From JALZUR01 sp965205365 (GTDB lineage Bacteria > Bdellovibrionota > Bdellovibrionia > Bdellovibrionales > UBA1609), in NCBI GenBank assembly GCA_965205365.1, contig CBDBGT010000011.1:248001-312000 (forward strand): DNA of 64,000 nt, written 5' to 3'. The notes under the pieces were generated by a model. That model saw nothing but the letters and a program-made list of their open reading frames with translations. It did no database searches and was not told the origin of the DNA. Positions within the stretch are counted from its first letter, which is position 1; each line of letters begins with the position of its first letter. Below, piece by piece: positions 25,581 to 34,433 of the stretch. A program made the position numbers and the translations under genes.

Positions 25581-28500
25581 CTATCTAAATGGGAATTTAA
25601 TACCCCATTTGGCTCTTGCAATGGCATTGGGATTAAGATATTTCTGTGCAAAGAATCTTACATCTGCTCTAGAATTTTTAGAAAGATCTCTAATAGTATC
25701 CTCACCCTTACTACCAAAGAGCTCTTCAAGTCTAATTTGAAAGTCTGTTCCAATTTGTGAATAGTCATAAATCAATATGGATTTTAAGAGATCATACTGT
25801 GCAAAAAGCTCATTACCATTAATTTCCAAATATGCTCTCTCTTTATCCCTTGCTTTTGTAACTCTCTGAATCCCTGCTATAATTTCCTCTTCTACCAAGG
25901 TAAAGTTAACTAAAACAGAGTCTTCAGTTGGCGCAGTAGCAAGAATGTTAGCATATCCATTTGCATTTAACCAAGCTTGAGTTTCAGCAATTACCCCGTC
26001 CATACCTTTAGCTGTCCACTCCGCCTCTATACTTTTAACAGCTTCTACTGCTTCTAATGGTGGCTTTTCTCCTGCTGCTTTTGCTTGATTAATTATATCT
26101 TCATTACGTTTCAAGAAAACAAAATATGGACTAAGTTCATTTAAATAAGCTTTTTCAAAGGCAAGGCCTTTAAGTGGATGACTGCTCATAATGTTATTAA
26201 AAGTTCTTGCAAATTTTAAATATTGCTCAACAGAAATTTGAGCACCAGCTTCAACTTTTAAACTATTAGAAACCTCTAACACTGAGCTTTGTAAACCATT
26301 TTTTAACTGGTCCGCAGTTGGAATTGGCTCATTTGCAAACTGAAATTTTTGAATAATTTCCACTAAAGCCTTTGCAAGAGAAAATGCAACTCTTGCCTCA
26401 GGACGAACAACCAAAACTGATCCATTATCAAGTGGCATTACAAAACCCCCATTATTTTGGGCATCCCTAATAATACTCTCCTCAGTAGTAATCTGCCTTG
26501 TGTATTTAGAAATTTTTACAGAATTATCAACAAATTGATTTCTAATACCTTGCTCTAATGACAACCATAAGGCTTTCAATAAAGCTGACTCTGCATCAAA
26601 ATTTGGAAGAACTAAGCTAGCTACCTCTTCAGGAGGAAGAATTACCTTATTTGCTCTCTCAAAAGCATTTCTTACATCAACACCTTTAGTTAATCTCTTC
26701 ACCATTCTTTCTTCAAATTTTTCATAAAGATCTGGCTCATCCATCATATTAGGAAACATCTTTTCTAAAACTCCTGTATAACCAGCGTTTCTTCCACTTA
26801 AGAAAATTGAGGCAAAATATCTATCAAGAAAACTTCCTACTATATCAAGAGGAGCTCTCAATGAACTAAAATATACACCTTCTTCAAAAGTGTCTTGAGG
26901 GTTTACAGAATACCAAAGGTTATCTACTGGAAGACCTGCTTCATAATAGTATACATATCCTTTAGACTGAATAAGGCTCTGCATATAATTATCTTCACAT
27001 GAAGATATTTTTGTTTTTCTAGGAACTTGATTCTTCAGTTCATCCCTTAATTTACTAAACTCATAAGCTTTTAAACCGATAGGAGTTTGCACTAAACAAT
27101 ACTTATTTGGAAAGAATGCTACATCCATAATAAAATCAAATATTTGATCTCTTACTGCTAGGTAATCTTTACCTTTAAAATTTGGATCTGCTTTAAGTTT
27201 CTTCAATAAGGCTTCGTATTGAATTCTATTATATCTTTGAAGATAAACATTACCTGTAGAGTCTTCTTTACCTAAATAATTTGCAAGGTGTACCCTCCAC
27301 TCAGTATACATTCTTTTAAGCTTTCTTAGACCAGATGCTCTCCCAAAAGGTCCATTAACTGAAGGTCCTCTTCTATCATATTTAAAGTTATAAAGAACAA
27401 AGCTTTCCCAGAATGAGTTAATAGTATCTTCAACAATCATTTTAGGATTAACTCCAAAATCATGTCGAGCACATAAAGGGTCAATTTCTAAAGAAGCCTC
27501 AATATCTGTACAATAACCAAAAGGCTTAACTGTATGTTTGCCATCAAGCCTTCCAATAATGCTACCGTTAGACCTATTTACGTCCCCCTGGTCTAATTTG
27601 ACATAATTACCATTTAAACTATTTGGTCTCTTTGCAGACGACTCAACTTCTACAGCATTTGCGTAGCCATACCTAATAGCTGCAATATCATAATGCCCAG
27701 GATACATAAGCCTATTTTGTTCAATTCTTATATAGTCCATTACAGATGAACTTTTTGGAAGATTGTGATCTTGAACATCTAAACCATATAGTTCTTTAAC
27801 CTCTTCTTTGTTAAAAAAGTTGTCTTTATCTGAACTTGCTTTAAAATTATGCCTAAGTCCAAGGGTGTGACCTATTTCATGAATAAGAGTCCATTGAAAT
27901 ACTACTGGAATAAGCTGAGTCATACAGTGCCTAAGAGCCGGAAGCTCTTCTTCTGTTGTAAGTCTTCCTAGGGTGCCCTCACTTTCAGCTCTATTATTCA
28001 CAAACGTTACAAGTTTAAGAACCTCACCACATTTTTCTTCAATTTGACCAGTCATTGGATTATAGTCACTTCCAAGAGCTGAGTCAGACATAAAGTATGA
28101 TCTATAAAAAGTTGGTCTATAAGCCTCTAAAGCCTGTTGTAAATTTAAAACATCTTTTCTACTCCTTGGACTAAAAGTAATGTCACCTCTATCTCTTAAA
28201 AAAATCATTTCAGGAATTCTTTGAGATACTTTTATAAGATTCTGAACCATTGAATTTTCAAAATTAAACTTAGTAAGACTATAAAGATCTACTACTTCAT
28301 CTGAATTGCTTCCATACTCATCAACATGAATTTTTTCTGTTGTAAAATCAATAGCATTATGATGATAAAAATTTGCAGCCATCACCATTACATTTTTAGG
28401 AAAAATTGTTGATAAAAGATTTTTAATCCCTGAAGCACTAAAAGTCATATCGCCTAAGAGTGTACTGTTTTCTCCAGCCCCAACAGGAAGCTGGTTAGCA

Positions 28501-30428
28501 GCCTTATCTAACAAGCCTGTTTTGGCTTTAATATAATTTCTCACTCGTTCAGCAACAATCTCTCTAAAAGGTGCTATATAAACATTTGCGTTTGCATTAA
28601 TTACTTCACCTGAATAAGGGTCAACCAAAGATGGGCCAACACCTAAAAGGTTACTCCCTTTTTCAGAATCAATTAAATTCATGGTATTGTATCCAATATC
28701 ACCAAAAGGAACATCACCTTCACCTAAGACAACTCTATTTGGAGAACCCGTTCTTTCATAAACTTTATTCCAATACTCAATAGACTTTCTACCAATTTTT
28801 CTATAGTCAATTTCTAACTTATATGGGTCTTCATTTTTTTTATAGTTAGGAGTTAAATTACTGAAATGAAACACAATATTCTTGGCTGGATTATGCCTCT
28901 GTATTAAATAATCTTTTTCAAGGTCTTCTTCTCTAGCAACAACATCAGAAGATCTTATTTTTGAAACTGTTTGAACAAAGTAACCAAACTTACTTTGTCT
29001 ATCATTTTTATAATGTCTTCTTGCTACATATGGAGTTCTTCCTTCGACTCTTAAGAAAGAATACATAATTCTTCTTCCGTTAGCTCCCCTTTGGGTTATA
29101 AAAGAAAATTTATTCTTATAAAAGTTTACTTTTATAACTTGATCCTGGTTTGTATCTCGGATTACTGAAAACAGTTCATCAATACTCTTTCTTACACTGA
29201 TAATCGAATTTAATTTTAATGTGAAATATGGAGCCTTTGAAGGTTGAACGTCAAAAGCCTTAACTAACCCACTATTAGGAAATAAGCCATAAGCAATTCC
29301 ATTACCCGGAATAGTCAAGACTGAATCAGATCTATCACAATGTAAATCACCACTATATCTTTGATCTATACTCACGTTACAAGCAACCAATCCTGCTGTT
29401 CTTACTGTAAACTGAATTCTTACAGCCGATCTAAATGAAGTGTCAAAGGCGCCTGTAGTTGTTCCAATAAAACCTTCACTTCCTGGTCTAGTATCCACAA
29501 CTGATTCAGAAAAGTACCACTGACCTTTGGTAAAATAATCTGTGGGATAAATGTCTTTTAAGTTACTAAATTGTGTTAATTTAACCTCATTCAGATTAGA
29601 TATATTTAAATCAATATGTGTGGCCTCAGAAAGAACCTCTACCTCATTATAAACAATAACATTAGTTTTTTCATTATCAGCATTAAGCATTAACTCTTGT
29701 TTTAATAATCTTATATCCGCCCATGCCAATGGAACAGCATACTCACCATTACCCAGATTGTCAGATAATGAGAAGTCTAAATGTCCCATATTTCCTTTAG
29801 GAACAACCATCATGATATACAAAACTTTTCCAGCAATTTTATGATAAACCTTGTACTGCTTACCAGGCAGAGCTCTAACCTCTAGCCTATCAGCAACAGC
29901 ATTAAGCAAAGGAGAGTTGGTTGAATACGATACAAAATCTAAAAAATTAATACCCGTACCCTTATCTGAATCTACCCCCTCTAAAGACTCTGTTCTTCCT
30001 GATTTTCTAAGAACTTTTCTTGTTTGAATCCAGTAAGGAGTAGTGCCTAAAGAACCTCTTAATTCCACAGGAGGTCTTTCTTTTAAGGTCTCAAGTTCAT
30101 CAGCTCTTACACAGGCCATTTTTTTTTCAGAAAACTTAACAACAACTTTGTTTGTAGATGTTAAAGACCCCACAGCCAAACTTTGAGCAACAGGTTCACA
30201 ACCAAGATACTCAGTTTCAGTTTGATACATGCCCGATAAAGCTTGTACTTTTGTACCCTTTTTATCGGGCAACGTATTTGATTGAATTGCGTATCTTCTC
30301 GTTTCTCTGGCTAAATCACTCTGCCCAGCCCTTTTATCATGTTGCTTTACACAACCTGTGAAACCAAAAACAATGCTAAGCCCTAAGACTGCAGTGGATA
30401 CTCTTAATTGTTCTATTGCCATTTTCAT
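25581..30428 (-). CDS. Very large zinc metalloprotease lipoprotein (met-zincin type)
   Basis: 1615 residues, with a lipoprotein signal whose lipobox is GFTGC (Cys26) and GGAG before the ATG. The zinc site is HEIGHTLGLRH (His850, Glu851, His854, His860) followed by NFKASSD, and a Met-turn SSVMDY has Met897. This arrangement matches the met-zincin/DUF4953-like group. About 800 residues precede the catalytic domain and 700 follow, the latter helical. It is probably anchored in a membrane facing the periplasm or surface and degrades or matures proteins. Large proteases of this kind suit a predatory or scavenging lifestyle, which is inference. It is co-transcribed with an upstream beta-barrel gene 23 bases away. 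Confidence 0.88.
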   Translation of the reverse strand: MKMAIEQLRVSTAVLGLSIVFGFTGCVKQHDKRAGQSDLARETRRYAIQSNTLPDKKGTKVQALSGMYQTETEYLGCEPVAQSLAVGSLTSTNKVVVKFSEKKMACVRADELETLKERPPVELRGSLGTTPYWIQTRKVLRKSGRTESLEGVDSDKGTGINFLDFVSYSTNSPLLNAVADRLEVRALPGKQYKVYHKIAGKVLYIMMVVPKGNMGHLDFSLSDNLGNGEYAVPLAWADIRLLKQELMLNADNEKTNVIVYNEVEVLSEATHIDLNISNLNEVKLTQFSNLKDIYPTDYFTKGQWYFSESVVDTRPGSEGFIGTTTGAFDTSFRSAVRIQFTVRTAGLVACNVSIDQRYSGDLHCDRSDSVLTIPGNGIAYGLFPNSGLVKAFDVQPSKAPYFTLKLNSIISVRKSIDELFSVIRDTNQDQVIKVNFYKNKFSFITQRGANGRRIMYSFLRVEGRTPYVARRHYKNDRQSKFGYFVQTVSKIRSSDVVAREEDLEKDYLIQRHNPAKNIVFHFSNLTPNYKKNEDPYKLEIDYRKIGRKSIEYWNKVYERTGSPNRVVLGEGDVPFGDIGYNTMNLIDSEKGSNLLGVGPSLVDPYSGEVINANANVYIAPFREIVAERVRNYIKAKTGLLDKAANQLPVGAGENSTLLGDMTFSASGIKNLLSTIFPKNVMVMAANFYHHNAIDFTTEKIHVDEYGSNSDEVVDLYSLTKFNFENSMVQNLIKVSQRIPEMIFLRDRGDITFSPRSRKDVLNLQQALEAYRPTFYRSYFMSDSALGSDYNPMTGQIEEKCGEVLKLVTFVNNRAESEGTLGRLTTEEELPALRHCMTQLIPVVFQWTLIHEIGHTLGLRHNFKASSDKDNFFNKEEVKELYGLDVQDHNLPKSSSVMDYIRIEQNRLMYPGHYDIAAIRYGYANAVEVESSAKRPNSLNGNYVKLDQGDVNRSNGSIIGRLDGKHTVKPFGYCTDIEASLEIDPLCARHDFGVNPKMIVEDTINSFWESFVLYNFKYDRRGPSVNGPFGRASGLRKLKRMYTEWRVHLANYLGKEDSTGNVYLQRYNRIQYEALLKKLKADPNFKGKDYLAVRDQIFDFIMDVAFFPNKYCLVQTPIGLKAYEFSKLRDELKNQVPRKTKISSCEDNYMQSLIQSKGYVYYYEAGLPVDNLWYSVNPQDTFEEGVYFSSLRAPLDIVGSFLDRYFASIFLSGRNAGYTGVLEKMFPNMMDEPDLYEKFEERMVKRLTKGVDVRNAFERANKVILPPEEVASLVLPNFDAESALLKALWLSLEQGIRNQFVDNSVKISKYTRQITTEESIIRDAQNNGGFVMPLDNGSVLVVRPEARVAFSLAKALVEIIQKFQFANEPIPTADQLKNGLQSSVLEVSNSLKVEAGAQISVEQYLKFARTFNNIMSSHPLKGLAFEKAYLNELSPYFVFLKRNEDIINQAKAAGEKPPLEAVEAVKSIEAEWTAKGMDGVIAETQAWLNANGYANILATAPTEDSVLVNFTLVEEEIIAGIQRVTKARDKERAYLEINGNELFAQYDLLKSILIYDYSQIGTDFQIRLEELFGSKGEDTIRDLSKNSRADVRFFAQKYLNPNAIARAKWGIKFPFR

Positions 30429-30451
30429 TTCTGCTCCCTACTTTTAAACTT

Positions 30452-31303
30452 TTAAATATTATAAATTAAACCTAATGCTACTAATGAAGCATCATCATCA
30501 AATAGTGAGTTGTTTGTAATCACTCTACTTCTCCATCTGCTACTAAGAGATAACGACACCCTTTTATTAACTAAATATTCAACTGCACCTGATACAGCCT
30601 GAATATTTCTGTTGTTAAAACCATAATCAAACATAGAGTACATTGATGCCCCAAAAACCAAACCCAATTTAGAAGTAACCCCATACCTAACAGATCCACC
30701 TAGTGAAATACCCAATGGAGAGTTTTTTCTAAAACCACTTTCATCTGCTGTATCAAACTCATGAAGAGCACCAACAATTGTTGGTGCTGCTACAAAACTT
30801 AGCTTCTTATAATTAAGTACATACCTTGCAGTAACACTGACTTGTGAATACAAGCTTGCGTCTCTTGAAGTTCCTGAAGTTGGAAGAGACATTGAGCCAA
30901 TTAAAGAAATGTTCTGGCTTTTAGAATCATTTTCCCAAACTGAAGATCTTGATAACCTTAATAAAACATCTTCTATTTCCCATCGGTCTGTTCTGCTAGC
31001 ATTAAAGTCAAAAGGGTGAGAATAACCAATACTCATATCTGCTCTTAAATTTTCATTGACATCTACACCGACTACGCCTGCATAATAAGCACTTTCTTCT
31101 GAAAACTCATCAAAACCTCTCATTGCAGATACACTTAAGGAGGCATTAAGTTTTAATTTTTTTATAGTATTAGTCTTACTCACATGGCTAATCTGACTAT
31201 CAGACTCTGCTTTTGCAAAAGCACTACTCCCTACGCTCAGGACCATCCCCACAACAACAAGGCATTTGAGTAATCTTATTTCTCTTTTTAAGCTTATTCT
31301 CAA
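30452..31303 (-). CDS. Outer-membrane beta-barrel protein, partner of the metalloprotease
   Basis: 283 residues from a TTG start with GGAGG six bases upstream. A signal peptide (LLKCLVVVGMVLSVGSSAFA) is followed by amphipathic strands such as LNASLSVSAMRGF, YYAGVVGVDV and LRADMSIGYSHPF. The end is LVALGLIYNI, compatible with a barrel closing strand although the last residue is Ile rather than Phe. No family was recognised. As first gene of an operon with the giant lipoprotein protease, it could display or secrete that protein; this is inference from order only. Confidence 0.7.
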   Translation of the reverse strand: MRISLKREIRLLKCLVVVGMVLSVGSSAFAKAESDSQISHVSKTNTIKKLKLNASLSVSAMRGFDEFSEESAYYAGVVGVDVNENLRADMSIGYSHPFDFNASRTDRWEIEDVLLRLSRSSVWENDSKSQNISLIGSMSLPTSGTSRDASLYSQVSVTARYVLNYKKLSFVAAPTIVGALHEFDTADESGFRKNSPLGISLGGSVRYGVTSKLGLVFGASMYSMFDYGFNNRNIQAVSGAVEYLVNKRVSLSLSSRWRSRVITNNSLFDDDASLVALGLIYNI

Positions 31304-31725
31304 AACAGTCCTCCAGATACTTGTTTCCTTATCTAACTAGACCTAAGCCTATAGATAGAAAATATTACTTCTCCCATACTTTTTATACTTTTAATAGGCT
31401 AAACAATATCAAAATACTAATTTGTAAGAATTTAATATATTCTGGATATGGTATAAATATTTCTTATATATCAAACAAATTCTAATCTAAAATTTTTAGT
31501 AAAATTCATCTATATAACTAAAATAAAGCCAAACAACTTTTTTAAAGTGTGATTAAACCCTGATTTTTTAGCAGAAAAGGCTAAGAATATAACTATTTTT
31601 GTCACTAGTTTTAGAATAATTTCATAGAATTTAAGATTAAAATAAATCTGCTTCATTTAAAAATTGGCCTGTAGCTTGCTCTAGATTAGAGGCGCAAAGT
31701 TAGGTGCACTAAAAAGGAGCTAAAG
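31304..31725. other. Intergenic region with divergent promoters
   Basis: 422 AT-rich bases between two outward-facing genes. The right edge has a clear AAAGGAG site for the downstream gene. I saw no gene, tRNA or convincing operator. Promoter-like A/T stretches are too common here to choose one. Confidence 0.5.
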
Positions 31726-32391
31726 ATGGTACGTATATTAATTCTAAAAGCGTTTTTTTTAATGACTGTTACAGTTTGGGCAAGTCAACAAGAGGCCAAA
31801 AGTGACCTTATATGGTCAGATATTGGCAATAATGCCCTTAAAATAGAATATAAGGTAAGAGTTCAAAAAGATTATAATTCAATCAGTGATAAGGAAGGGC
31901 TTATGCCTATAGGATCATTTATTAGGCTTGTACAAGATATTAACCTTAGAAAAACCCCAAAAGGTGAATTAATTAAACCTCTTTTTAAAGGCCAAGATTT
32001 TCAGGTTTTAAACGTAATTGTAGATAATAATGGCACTAGATATTATAAAGTTAAATTTAAAGAAGATTTTGGTTACCTATATGCTGGAACTAAAGCTTCT
32101 TATCCAGAATGGATTAAACAAACATGGTCATCTAAAAACAAAATAATTCCTGAGCCTGGTGATATAGTTAAGGTGAAAAGAATAAAAGGTTTAAAAATTT
32201 CTAAAAAAATTAGTGATAAAAACTTTTTCTACTCCATTCCTAAAAACTCAGAAATTCAAGTTAAATCAATAACTCAAGATAAATCAGGTAAACTATACTA
32301 TGGAGTTAAATATAGATCTAAGACAGGGTTTGCTAAGGTTACAAATCTTAGTACCCTTGCTAAAGCTAAAAATTGGTCTGAATTTTATTAA
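31726..32391 (+). CDS. Exported protein with two SH3-like domains
   Basis: 221 residues with a signal peptide (ILILKAFFLMTVTVWA) and GGAG six bases before the ATG. Residues about 60-120 (PIGSFIRLVQDINLRKTPKG to YYKVKF) look like a bacterial SH3 domain, with the typical L-N-R-x-x-P core. Residues about 140-205 (PGDIVKVKRIKGLKIS to YYGVKYRSKTGFAKV) look like a second, weaker copy. Periplasmic SH3b domains commonly bind peptidoglycan or regulate cell-wall enzymes; no catalytic domain is present. The next gene, 52 bases on, is likely in the same transcript. Confidence 0.65.
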   Translation: MVRILILKAFFLMTVTVWASQQEAKSDLIWSDIGNNALKIEYKVRVQKDYNSISDKEGLMPIGSFIRLVQDINLRKTPKGELIKPLFKGQDFQVLNVIVDNNGTRYYKVKFKEDFGYLYAGTKASYPEWIKQTWSSKNKIIPEPGDIVKVKRIKGLKISKKISDKNFFYSIPKNSEIQVKSITQDKSGKLYYGVKYRSKTGFAKVTNLSTLAKAKNWSEFY

Positions 32392-32443
32392 AAAAATACG
32401 TTTATAAAAAAAATAATTTATAACACTTAATTAGAGGAAAAAA

Positions 32444-33064
32444 ATGAAAATAACATCAACAATAAGAAGTAAATTTTCAATGATAAAATACATTTTTCTC
32501 TTAATTCTTCTTATACCAGCTCTCTCCATGGGAGGAACTGGTATTATAAGATCTAATAGTGATCAAGAGCCACAAGTTATTACCTTCAAAGAAAATCCTG
32601 AAAATCCAAATCTTATGATGTATAAATTTTGCCTGACAAATGCAAAAAAAAAATGTATAAGTCTTGGCAATGAAGATGGAGTTAGAAAAGACCTTCTCAT
32701 AAAAGAAATTCAAAACATTAAAAATCTTGAAAGAGATCTAAAATACCTTCGCCCTACAGTAATGATTATAATCTTAGCGGTTTCTTACCTAGCAATTAAA
32801 TTCTCTTGGGGGACGTCATCAGGATTTTTTATAGCCTCTGGATCTTCTCTAGCCACTAATGCAATTTATTCAAAAAACTATGACCCCATTATATTTTCTG
32901 AAATGTACAAGTTTTTAAACCCTAAAACTAACGGTCTATTTATTTTAGAACCGAAAGATTTTTCAATAGTTGATTTTAGCCATCAATTATCAAAAAGATT
33001 AAATAACATAGAACAACAGTTAAATGAAAAAGATTATCTAAACGGGCTTTCCCTTTACCCTTAA
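32444..33064 (+). CDS. Uncharacterised membrane protein with signal sequence
   Basis: 206 residues, AGAGGAAAAAA before the ATG. There is an N-terminal hydrophobic signal (YIFLLILLIPALSM), an extracytoplasmic segment with two Cys (FCLTNAKKKCI), and a second hydrophobic stretch near residues 104-120 (VMIIILAVSYLAIKF). A polar C-terminal tail follows with a likely helical SHQLSKRLNNIEQQLNEK. I recognise no family. It pairs with the SH3-domain protein upstream and is followed by a terminator. Confidence 0.6.
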   Translation: MKITSTIRSKFSMIKYIFLLILLIPALSMGGTGIIRSNSDQEPQVITFKENPENPNLMMYKFCLTNAKKKCISLGNEDGVRKDLLIKEIQNIKNLERDLKYLRPTVMIIILAVSYLAIKFSWGTSSGFFIASGSSLATNAIYSKNYDPIIFSEMYKFLNPKTNGLFILEPKDFSIVDFSHQLSKRLNNIEQQLNEKDYLNGLSLYP

Positions 33065-33184
33065 AAAAATAACTTTTTATTTATTTTAAAACTGGGATAG
33101 ATTTAGATATTCAAGTAACCTTAATATGACAGCTCTACCATGGGCTAATTTCTAGAGTTCTTTTAAAGTAGAAACATGCATATT

Positions 33185-33220
33185 GAGATTCTCTTAAAAA
33201 GAATCCTCTATTTTTTTTAA
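33185..33220 (+). terminator. Terminator after the SH3/membrane protein pair
   Basis: GAGATTCT (33185-33192) pairs with AGAATCCTC (33200-33208, one bulged C) and is followed directly by TATTTTTTTT on the plus strand. Confidence 0.7.
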
Positions 33221-33231
33221 GATTAGAAGTA

Positions 33232-33270
33232 CTTTAAAGAGGCGTTATTGCACACAAAAGCCCTTTAAAG
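33232..33270 (-). terminator. Candidate terminator after the thioesterase gene
   Basis: CTTTAAAGAGGC and GCCCTTTAAAG form an 11-bp stem with one bulge, about 25 bases beyond the thioesterase stop. There is no immediate T run on the minus strand, so termination strength is doubtful. Confidence 0.4.
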
Positions 33271-33295
33271 ATATAAATAACTAAATTTTTTTACT

Positions 33296-33808
33296 TTATT
33301 CTATTAAAAATTTATTCTTTTTTAAAATTTCTTGTTTTTGAATTATTCTGTACTCTCTACGAGCGACTGCTTTTTTAGCTCTTCTTTTATCTTCGTCTGT
33401 CTCAAGTTTTAATTCTGGAGCAAGAGTAACCTTACCTGAATCATCTAATGCTACAAATGTTAGGTAAGCTGATGCCGTATGAACTTTTTTTCTAACTTTA
33501 GGGGCCATGGACTCTACTCTTACACCTACTTCAACTGAAGTTTTAGAAACATAATTAACCCTTGCATAAAGCTCAACAACCCAACCAACATATGCTGGAG
33601 CAATAAAATGCAGTGCATCTATACTAGCTGTTACAACATCTTTCTTACAGTGTTTTCCTGCAGATATAGCTGCTGCTATGTCAATCCAAGACATAATAGT
33701 GCCGCCAAAAACACTATTTAAAGAATTTGTGTGGTAAGGCAGAACAAGTTCTGTCATTATCACACTGGAGATTTTTGGCGTCCCTTCTTTGCCTACAATT
33801 CGGGACAT
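33296..33808 (-). CDS. Acyl-CoA thioesterase, hotdog fold (YciA/cytosolic Acot-like)
   Basis: 170 residues from an ATG with AGGAGG seven bases upstream; an extra TTG codon before it is ignored. The family segment NSVFGGTIMSWIDIAAAI carries the catalytic Asp, followed by VVTASIDALHFIAPAYVG. Hotdog thioesterases of this group hydrolyse short and medium acyl-CoAs in the cytosol. A basic C-terminal tail follows the fold. It is followed in the genome by a LuxR-type gene only 24 bases upstream in the same orientation, so the two may share a transcript. Confidence 0.9.
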   Translation of the reverse strand: MSRIVGKEGTPKISSVIMTELVLPYHTNSLNSVFGGTIMSWIDIAAAISAGKHCKKDVVTASIDALHFIAPAYVGWVVELYARVNYVSKTSVEVGVRVESMAPKVRKKVHTASAYLTFVALDDSGKVTLAPELKLETDEDKRRAKKAVARREYRIIQKQEILKKNKFLIE

Positions 33809-33832
33809 CAAAGTTCCTCCTAAATTAAGATT

Positions 33833-34216
33833 TTACTCATTAGGTTTATTATTAAAGTGACCTGCTATAATGCTTGCTTGTTCTGGCTGCTTATCCACTT
33901 CAGAGTTTAATGGAGCATTTCCTGCAGGAATTTGATTTAAACCGTTACCATTATGGCCAGAATTAATATTCTGAACACCTTGGCTTTGCTCTTTTCTCTC
34001 AACAAAAGTCATGTTAGGTAAGCACCAAACAATAAGCTGTGCTCGAGATTTAACATTCATCTTTTTATAAATATTTGTAAGATGAAACTTCACTGTTTTT
34101 TCAGTTACAAAAAGTCTATTTGAAACTTCTTTATTTGAAAGGCCTTGAGTAACTAATTCGGCAACTTCTGTTTCACGGTTTGATAAACCTTCTTTTAACA
34201 ATACTTCTCTTAGCAT
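33833..34216 (-). CDS. Small LuxR/NarL-type helix-turn-helix protein without receiver domain
   Basis: 127 residues. Residues 8-70 are a complete GerE/LuxR DNA-binding domain: LSNRETEVAELVTQGLSNKE, then VTEKTVKFHLTNIYKKM. No N-terminal receiver or ligand domain is present, because the ORF begins seven residues before the HTH. The C-terminal 55 residues are polar and low in complexity (Asn, Gly, Gln, Pro), probably disordered. It likely acts as a transcription regulator whose activity depends on its level or on a partner. Such minimal LuxR proteins occur in sporulating and predatory bacteria; the target is unknown. Confidence 0.85.
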   Translation of the reverse strand: MLREVLLKEGLSNRETEVAELVTQGLSNKEVSNRLFVTEKTVKFHLTNIYKKMNVKSRAQLIVWCLPNMTFVERKEQSQGVQNINSGHNGNGLNQIPAGNAPLNSEVDKQPEQASIIAGHFNNKPNE

Positions 34217-34433
34217 CCTTGCTCCCTTGTGTAGTATAACTCCTACCTTGGAGCTACACTATAAATTTTTGCAAGAATTGAGTTTTCTTGCAAGTCCTTA
34301 ATCCGAGTATTTTAAAAACCTAGACAGAAGCCAAAAGTATTTCTTTTTTTTTCAATTATTACATATACTTACAAATAGCTTATTTTTAGTGAAAAAATAA
34401 GCTATTCTGGTTTTTCAAAAAAAACAGCCTCTT

